Shown: in pieces, positions 57,473-64,000 of the stretch
Position numbering within the stretch: position 1 is the first letter of the stretch
How the letters are laid out: each line of letters opens with the position of its first letter
The notes under the pieces: generated by a model
What the model was told of the DNA's origin: nothing
Seen by the model: only the letters and a program-made list of their open reading frames with translations
The model's database searches: none
Position numbers and translations under genes: made by a program
Assembly: GCF_001653235.2 (NCBI RefSeq)
Contig: NC_035790.1
Span: 7,750,001-7,814,000 of the forward strand
Origin: Pochonia chlamydosporia 170
Lineage: Eukaryota > Ascomycota > Sordariomycetes > Hypocreales > Clavicipitaceae
Length of the DNA: 64,000 bases
Reading direction: 5' to 3'

Positions 57473-58410
57473 CCATGAAAAGTTCGACTGATGTACCATC
57501 TGTCCATCGTGGCGAGAGAAACGTGGATGCTGTGAAATTTGTTTGGGCGACAGTTTTTTGTGCTGTTGCATATTACTGACGTGGCCGGGAGTGAATGCCA
57601 ATGTGGGTGGAGTTTTTTGCTTGATACCAAATGTTGTGTCGTTGGTGACAGAATAACATTCTTGAGGGGCAAAGAGTCTAGTAAAAGAAACAAAGAATCG
57701 TTTTCAATCATGTCATGCAAAATCGGTAGCTCTCTTTTTTGTCAATATCGTGCCAAACAATGCCACAAGTGATGAGACTGGTGCATGGTTACGTTACAGC
57801 TGGTCCGGGCGGTGTTGGATCCTAAGGGCAACATTGAAAGAGGTAGATGCTTTACCAGGCAGTACAGTACCGTCAGATCACTTCGTTTTAAGCTTTTACT
57901 ATTCTGGATGTGCAGCACCACACAATACCGAATGAATAGAAGAGGGAGACCCAAGTATGGCTCAATGAGACGGGAAAGACTAATGCAGGGACATTTGACT
58001 TCAAATGTCAAGTTGCAACTGTTCCGCCATGGCGCCAGCCACGCCCCAACTTTGAACCCTCCAGGGAGCACCAGGCAGGGCCTCCACCCAACCTGGTGTG
58101 TGGTGCCAGCTCCGGGCGGAGTGGACATGGACTGTGGACTGTGGACGTACATGTGGGACGATGAACCAGACTGCTTGAGCTGAAGACCAGACATCCACAG
58201 TCATGACGTTTGGCGGGAGCTACCCCCAAAGCACCAGACAGACCCCTGGGAGACTAACCAGATCTTCGCACTTCAACTCTGCCCATCTCTCCATCAGGAA
58301 CATCAAACGGCCGAGATGCTGTGTCTGCCATTGCCTGGCCGATTGTATTTTCCCGTCCCTCGCTGAGGGGCTCTTTGTCTTCTCTGTCTCTAAGACCTCA
58401 ACTCTACATC
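57473..58410. promoter_or_regulatory. RGP1 upstream region
   Basis: About 940 bp between the DUF7918-type stop and the RGP1 ATG. A 150-codon antisense frame has no similarity to known families. Confidence 0.4.
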
Positions 58411-60949
58411 ATGCCTCCCGAAACACCCAGCAATATCCGGGTTTTTATCCGCTGGCGCGACCAGACCGTCTTCGCCGGCGAGGAGGTCAAATGCACAGTG
58501 ACATTCAAGAATGTCGCCCCGACACCAGGGCAGCAGAGAACACAACAATCGCAGCAGCAGCAGAAGCCTCAAGGCGAACGACAGCGCTTGACCGTTCCGC
58601 TGCAAGCAAGGGCAAAGGGCAACGTAGGCGTCACGGCACCGCCCTCGACGACCACCACCAGAGGGCATCGCAGGTCTGCCTTGTCGCTTAGTGTTTCTAC
58701 AACAAACTCTCACAGCCGGTCGGGCTCAGTACAATGGCCGCAGACTGCTGGAAGTGGTGGGGACTGGCGGCCGGGACATTCGCACAAACGATCGCTGTCT
58801 ATTGTATCGATTGGGTCGACGAACACCGTGGAGGAGCATCTCCAGCGCAATGAACCTCCTCCGTCAAGGCCACAACGACCAAATCGGGGTCACAACCGGG
58901 CGGCCAGCTTACAGATTCCTCCTCAAGGCGTGACATCACCGGGGGCAGGGCCACAGTCTGGTGAGTAGTGCAGCATAAGCTGTCTTCGTTTGGCAGCTAT
59001 GGACTAACACCTGGCCAGCACCTTTCTTTCCTCGACATACGAGTTCGCCGTTGTTCAACGCTTCATATCCACCTGATCGGTTCGGACGAATTCCTGGAGC
59101 TCCTCCTTCACCAAACACACCGGGCTTGGGTGGTCAAAGGAGATCACCAAAGTCCCCAGCGAGACAGCAGATGCCCGATTTTCGATTTCCCGCGGCGCCT
59201 CCACCTGGGAACGATGAAGCTTCTAGATCGAATTTTAAAACCGCCGATGGACTACTTAGTCCGAAGCATTCTGGCATGCTTGATAATAATAACTTGGCTG
59301 TGCGGTCAAAGGACCAACCGCCAAGTGCTGTTGATCGTCCGGCGGCCAGAATTTTGGCAAGTAATACCATTCCTGGGGGCACACCACGAAGTAGTGGAGA
59401 GTTCTATTCTATGAGCAACAACTCCTCAGAGACTTTGGTTTCTGAATACGTCACGCAGCCTCTGGCAAGGGGCAATGGCCGACCACCACACCTTCGACGA
59501 AGCTCTGGTATGACGGCCCAGCAGCAAAAGGCGCCAGAGTCATTGATGATGGGTTATGCTCAGATCCAAGGATCCTTCGTCTTGGACGGCTCGCTGGTTA
59601 GCCTTGGACCTTTCGAGCAGGTTAAGAAGAAGGGAGCCGTGGGAGGACGTGGCGGCGGCGTCGTTGGTCTCGAGCCAACAAAACGAGATACTGGTTTGTT
59701 GAGGGGTTTCGGCTGGGGAAACATCAGCAACTCTCTAGGGGACTTCCTTGGTGGAGGAGAGTTGAGCACGATCAAGGAGATGCGAGGAGCCGCTAACTCC
59801 AAGTCTATTCCCCTGCTCAGCACACCACAGTCCATTCTTTTTGTCGACCTACAGCTGGCTCCTGGTGAGAGTCGGTCCTACGAATACACCTTCCGCCTAC
59901 CAAAGGGTTTGCCTCCAACCCACAAAGGCAAAACAATCAAGATCTCATACAGCCTGATTATTGGCACCCAGAGAGTTGGCGGCGCCAAGGAGCAGCAAGT
60001 GAGATCTGTGGAAATTCCATTCAGGGTCCTGGGCAGCGTTAACAGCCACGGGGAAATCCTTGGACACGACCTCATGAGTCCATACATAATACTACGAGAC
60101 GCAGCGGAGGTCAAGAGCTTGGGTAAGCACTCAAGAGCGCACAAATCAAAGGCTTCATTTGGTCCGCCGGCGACGATGAATGAATTCCTCAACTACGTCG
60201 ATGACTTGGCCACGCGGCCGCGGGACTCTGCGGGAGCAGCACTATTATCTCCAACAGAGTCAACGCAAAGACGGCCATCGACATACGAAGAGGTGGCTAC
60301 GGCCAAGGAGGCAATCCATTTAGCAATCATGAGAAGCAACATGGCTAGTGATGGCCAACAAAGCGCCAATCGATTCGAGATTGCACGCAACGGTCAGCGT
60401 GTGGGAGTGGTCATGCTCACCAGGCCGGCCTACCGTCTCGGCGAAGTCATCACCATGGCAATTGATTTCACTGACGCCGACATACCATGCTACGCCGTCC
60501 ATGCAACACTCGAAACCTCTGAAAGGGTAGATTCCTCACTGGCCGTCCGGTCAGAATCAAGTCTACAACGCGTTACCCGCAAAGTATACGTTGCCTCATC
60601 CGAAGCAGCCATGTATTCTCGCCGCGTGGTCTTCACTCCCACAATCCCCATATCCGCTACACCGGAATTCGTCACTACAGGCGTCAACCTCGAGTGGAAG
60701 ATTCGGGTGGAGTTTGTGGTTCCATACCAGGGGTCAGATGCGACGCAACTAGGGGAACTGCAGGTTCCTCATCCGCTCTTGGAGCAGATTTCGCAGGATG
60801 AGAAGGGTGGGTTGGTGCTCGTGGCTATGGAGAATCTGGCTTGTGAGAGCTTTGATGTCTCGGTGCCGTTGAGGGTATATGGTGCTGTGGGGAGCGGGTT
60901 GGAGAGGTTGGAGAGGGATGAGGCGTCTGAGGAGGGACTGGTGGTTTAG
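58411..60949 (+). CDS. rgp1: RGP1, Ypt6/Rab6 guanine-exchange complex subunit
   Basis: Two exons (58411-58960, 59019-60949) give 826 residues. The first ATG in frame after non-ATG codons is 58411 (MPPETPSNIRVFIRWRDQ). The N-terminal beta strands (VFAGEEVKCTVTFKNVAP) are interrupted by a long disordered insert rich in Ser, Gln, Pro and Arg (about residues 45-330). The rest is the Rgp1 domain: SFVLDGSLVSLGPFEQVKKK, FVDLQLAPGESRSYEYTFRL, YSLIIGTQRVGG and RVGVVMLTRPAYRLGEVITM. The fold is arrestin-like. Known role: with Ric1, Rgp1 activates the Rab GTPase Ypt6 at the Golgi for retrograde transport. Confidence 0.9.
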
Positions 60950-63391
60950 ATTTGTAGAATGGTGGCATACATGACATTTTGGATAGCGAGTATATTGATA
61001 ATGGGTATATATTCATGGTATGCTCTGTATGAGTTGATTTGTTCGAAGTTGACGTGAGTGGGCACTTGCAATGTCGAGTATTGCCCTGCCAGTGTGAGCA
61101 GCGGTTTTGTAGACATAATGAAGATCGAATGTAGTCATCGCCAATCTTTATGGACCGTGTACAATGCAGGGGACGGACTGCTCCATGAAAAGCCTCGACA
61201 AAGACATGGCGACGAAATATCCTAACCATCGACCTCAACAACACCACCTAAACATCATCTCACAACTTCAGAGCACAACCCTACTTCCTCAATCGTAACC
61301 TACCACAAGATCAAGACATACATCTCACCACATCACCGCCCACCGCACAGTGTAACCCATCGTTCCTCGCCAGTCTATCAATAGCCGCCGCAATCTCGCA
61401 AAACCACGTATCCCACGGCACCAAAACAGAAGGCAAAAAGCAATGCCAATTTAATCAAATCACACTGCCTGCGCTAATGACCGTCACCGGAGGCAAGAAG
61501 GATGTGACGACAGGGGTGCAAGGATGACACCCTTGGCTGTGCATCCTCATTTTACCTTGCCTGGTGCACGGTGCGGTACTAAATTGGCTTTTTGGCTCGA
61601 GGTGCCGAGTTCTGGAGCTTGGACCGGGGAGTGGTCTTTGTGCTTGAGGCTGGGTTTATCGTTTGAGGGGGGGAAATGCTGTGAAGAAATCTATTTGGGT
61701 AGATGGGATTGTGTTGTGCAGGTCTTACTTTGTAGATGGGTTGGTGTTTAAGGAGGTGGTGTCATTTCCTACTGATGACTGCATTGTCAGATTGGGTCGT
61801 GGGTAGGAGTGAGTGAAGGTAGCCTCGAAACTTCGGCATTTCCCGACGGACACAGTTTGTTTCTTACCAAGAGCCCATTCTGGATAAATAGAGACCAGGT
61901 GCCCATTTCACTAGGATGGCTGGATGGATGGATGATGGATGGCGCAATGGACAATATCAATAAACGTCGAGTAAAATGCCTGCTCAAGCTCACCAGACGT
62001 CTTCAATCTCGGCGCGGTGGCCCGGCAACAGGGGCAACGGAGACCCCAGACGAGTGGGGGGTTGCGGCTTATGATTGGTCAGTGGCAAAGCTGCAGTGGA
62101 TATTGGCGCTGCTGTTTCCAGTTGTCTGGCACCACTTTGAGCGTTAGCGTCTACTTCGTCTAAAACCAACAGACGAGACTGGACATGGAGAGAAATGCTG
62201 GTCTTCATGTCACCCAGAGAGCTCTCTCTTTGCCCGGGGACTTTCAGCCAGGGAGCTCTGCATCTTCTCTTTTCCCCTCTTGCTCCTGTTCGCTCTTCAG
62301 GAAACCCTGGTTCAATGCGGAGCTTCGGGTACGTGCATGGCCAGTGTACCATGTCCTTGTCATCAGTTCTGTTCCGTTCTGCTCTCTCTGTGCAGTGCCG
62401 TGACCAAACCAAAACAAACTGGAGAACGGAGTAGCAGCCAGGCGGCAGGAGCTGCAGCTGCTTCCTTGACCTGCAGACAATCAAAGACCTTCCTAACCCA
62501 CTCACTCTCTCGCTTCGCGTCGACGTGCCAAAGCATTACTTTTTTTCTTCTTCCGCTCTTCATCTCTCTGTATCATCTGGTCTAGGAAGCTTGGAAAAGG
62601 TCGTCCTTTTTTTTCTTCCATTGTCATTCTCTTTTTTAATTCTGCCGTTACGGCGCCCACGATCGTTGTAAGTGTTTTTCTCTAGCTACGTGTCTGTCGG
62701 GGCTTCACCGCTGTCTGGCCAACTCGCCCAGCTTTTGATGATGCTGCACCCTCCAACAAAAAAAAAAAGTACAGAGCTGCATTGAGCCTCGCACATTATA
62801 CTGACTGGACAGAACTACATACACTCAGCCATTCCTCTCTCAAACGACAAATTCCTCGACAGCTCAAGTGGTTACGAAAGCCTGATTCGCCTTATACTTT
62901 GCGCTGGTACTCTTCGACCCAGCAATCGCTTCGTTTTTTTGTGTAACACGAGCGGAGATTGCTAGACATTGACTTACACCGCTGCTCCCTCGCCTTCGTC
63001 TACACAGCACCACGTCGTACATACCATTTACTCCGTATTGTACTTTGTATTACTCGTCAATTTTGCGCCGAACTACTCCGTACGAAGCAAAGAAGCATAC
63101 ATCCAGTGACACAGTTTGTCGCGAGTCACCTGGAAGATCCTTCTTTCACTTGGTTCCTTGTCTCGCTTGTCTTCCTGTGTCCCTGTTGTTACTCAGCTAC
63201 GGAGTACTCTTACACCCTTAGAGTAAGCCGTCGACCCTCCCTGGAACTTGTCTCGCTACTCCCCGGTTGCTTCTTTGAGTGCCTGCTGCTGGTGTCTCCT
63301 ATCACGACTACTTCGATGAGATCCCTGGTCCCCTTTTATTCTTGAACGGCAGCTGCGCGGGTGACTCTTAAAAAGAGTCAATGGCGAAGAG
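60950..63391. promoter_or_regulatory. Spacer and leader of the WD40 gene
   Basis: 2.4 kb without a supportable gene. The last 600 bp is pyrimidine-rich and looks like a fungal 5' leader. TACTCCGTA or its complement occurs three times (near 63028, 63076 and 63203). Confidence 0.45.
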
Positions 63392-64000
63392 ATGGCTGCG
63401 GTTGTTACTCCCTCCAACAACCGGCTGAAGTTGACGCCGTCTAATTCACCTTTTCTATCGCGGCCGTCGAGATCTCCAATGCGGGGCCGTTCTTCCCATG
63501 AGTCGCGGCTCTCGTTGAGGAGAGTCGTTGGCACTACTTGTCGCTCGCCCACTGGCTTCGATACGGTCAATTCCTCCTTTGCCTACATTGCCGGAGGAGC
63601 TGTCGTGGTCGTCGATGTCGAGGGTCAGCTTTATTCACAACGCTTTTACAGAGCTCGCCCTACAGCTGTACCGAACTATTCAGTATCGAGTTCTCAGAAC
63701 GCCCCGTCCACCCCAATTGCAACAACACCAAAGGCAAACGACAGCCGCAATCGAGTGGCTCCTAGCTACAGGGACTCGCCCTATAGCCCGGTGGACTGGG
63801 CGAGTGATTCACCGGGTGGTTCCAAGACGTGGACGAGTCGGGAGAGGATTAAGGCTGCTACCTGCCTGGCTCTGAGCCCAGATGGTAGGTATTTGGCAGT
63901 AGGGGAAACCGGATATGCACCACGAGTTTTGATCTTCAGCCTACTAGATGCATCGTCGGACACGCCCCTAGTCTCCATCAGCGAGCATGCGTTTGGCGTC
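63392..64000 (+). CDS. MABP1/WDR62-like WD40 protein, 5' part only
   Basis: The frame opens at the ATG at 63392 (MAAVVTPSNNRLKLTPSNSP) and stays open for 203 codons to the window edge, so it is truncated here. A basic, Ser-rich N-terminus is followed by LRRVVGTTCRSPTGFDTVNS and IAGGAVVVVDVEGQLYSQRF, then RIKAATCLALSPDGRYLAVG and GYAPRVLIFSL. This is the first propeller of a WD40 array as in MABP1/WDR62 proteins. Between them is a disordered insert of about 70 residues. Known relatives are scaffolds for MAP kinases or spindle-pole proteins; the fungal members are little studied. An out-of-frame ATG at 63381 overlaps the start. Confidence 0.8.
   Translation, partial: MAAVVTPSNNRLKLTPSNSPFLSRPSRSPMRGRSSHESRLSLRRVVGTTCRSPTGFDTVNSSFAYIAGGAVVVVDVEGQLYSQRFYRARPTAVPNYSVSSSQNAPSTPIATTPKANDSRNRVAPSYRDSPYSPVDWASDSPGGSKTWTSRERIKAATCLALSPDGRYLAVGETGYAPRVLIFSLLDASSDTPLVSISEHAFGV

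Overview
This 64 kb window comes from the nuclear genome of a filamentous ascomycete, most likely a sordariomycete and probably Hypocreales. The placement is an inference. It rests on short spliceosomal introns (about 50-125 nt, GTAAGT-like donors, CTAAC-like branch sites), a HET-domain gene, a Zn(II)2Cys6 regulator, a DUF7918-type gene, and protein wording typical of Sordariomycetes. There are no operons. No rRNA, transposon, CRISPR array or prophage was seen.

Layout. 1-1540 is gene-poor. 1541-5311 (-) is an SPX-ankyrin-GDPD regulator of the NUC-2/PHO81 type with a 17-nt first exon. 6891-9041 (-) is a mitochondrial PPR-like protein, divergent from a CXXC zinc protein (CZIB/DUF866, 9348-10075, +). 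An RNase P/MRP Rpr2-family subunit (10311-10880, +) and ZPR1 (11284-12776, +) follow. A membrane protein of unknown function (13209-14612, -) is divergent from a HET-domain protein (14862-16703, +). 18399-20349 (-) holds an unrecognised nuclear-type protein with a duplicated module. A phase-matching candidate first exon lies at 22489-22853, which implies a 2.1 kb intron. About 9.6 kb without a supportable gene follows, rich in simple repeats at its left end.

32499-33863 (-) is SEN54, a tRNA-splicing endonuclease subunit. An intron-containing tRNA-Leu(UAG) lies 402 bp away at 34266-34375 (+). Next come an arrestin-like gene (36326-37713, +), a PPIL3-type cyclophilin (38555-39091, +), the heat shock factor HSF1 (39315-41585, -) with an unresolved reading-frame change, and the spliceosomal cyclophilin CWC27 (42873-44522, -). 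The rest is a Zn2Cys6 regulator (45518-47129, -), a metallo-beta-lactamase-like protein (about 48726-49940, +), aldehyde dehydrogenase aldA (50713-52509, -), a DUF7918-type protein (56258-57472, +), RGP1 (58411-60949, +) and the 5' part of a MABP1/WDR62-like WD40 gene that runs off the window (63392-64000, +).

Most genes are single-copy housekeeping functions: RNA processing (SEN54, Rpr2, CWC27, PPIL3), stress and phosphate signalling (HSF1, NUC-2), and trafficking (RGP1). The accessory flavour is limited to the HET/membrane pair, the Zn2Cys6/MBL-like pair and the DUF7918 gene. I found no convincing new multi-gene system. The best leads are the duplicated-module protein with its long intron and flanking desert, the HSF1 frame problem, and the paired SUMO-interaction-like motifs of the DUF7918 protein. 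All exon joins were read by eye from splice signals and phase; there is no transcript evidence.
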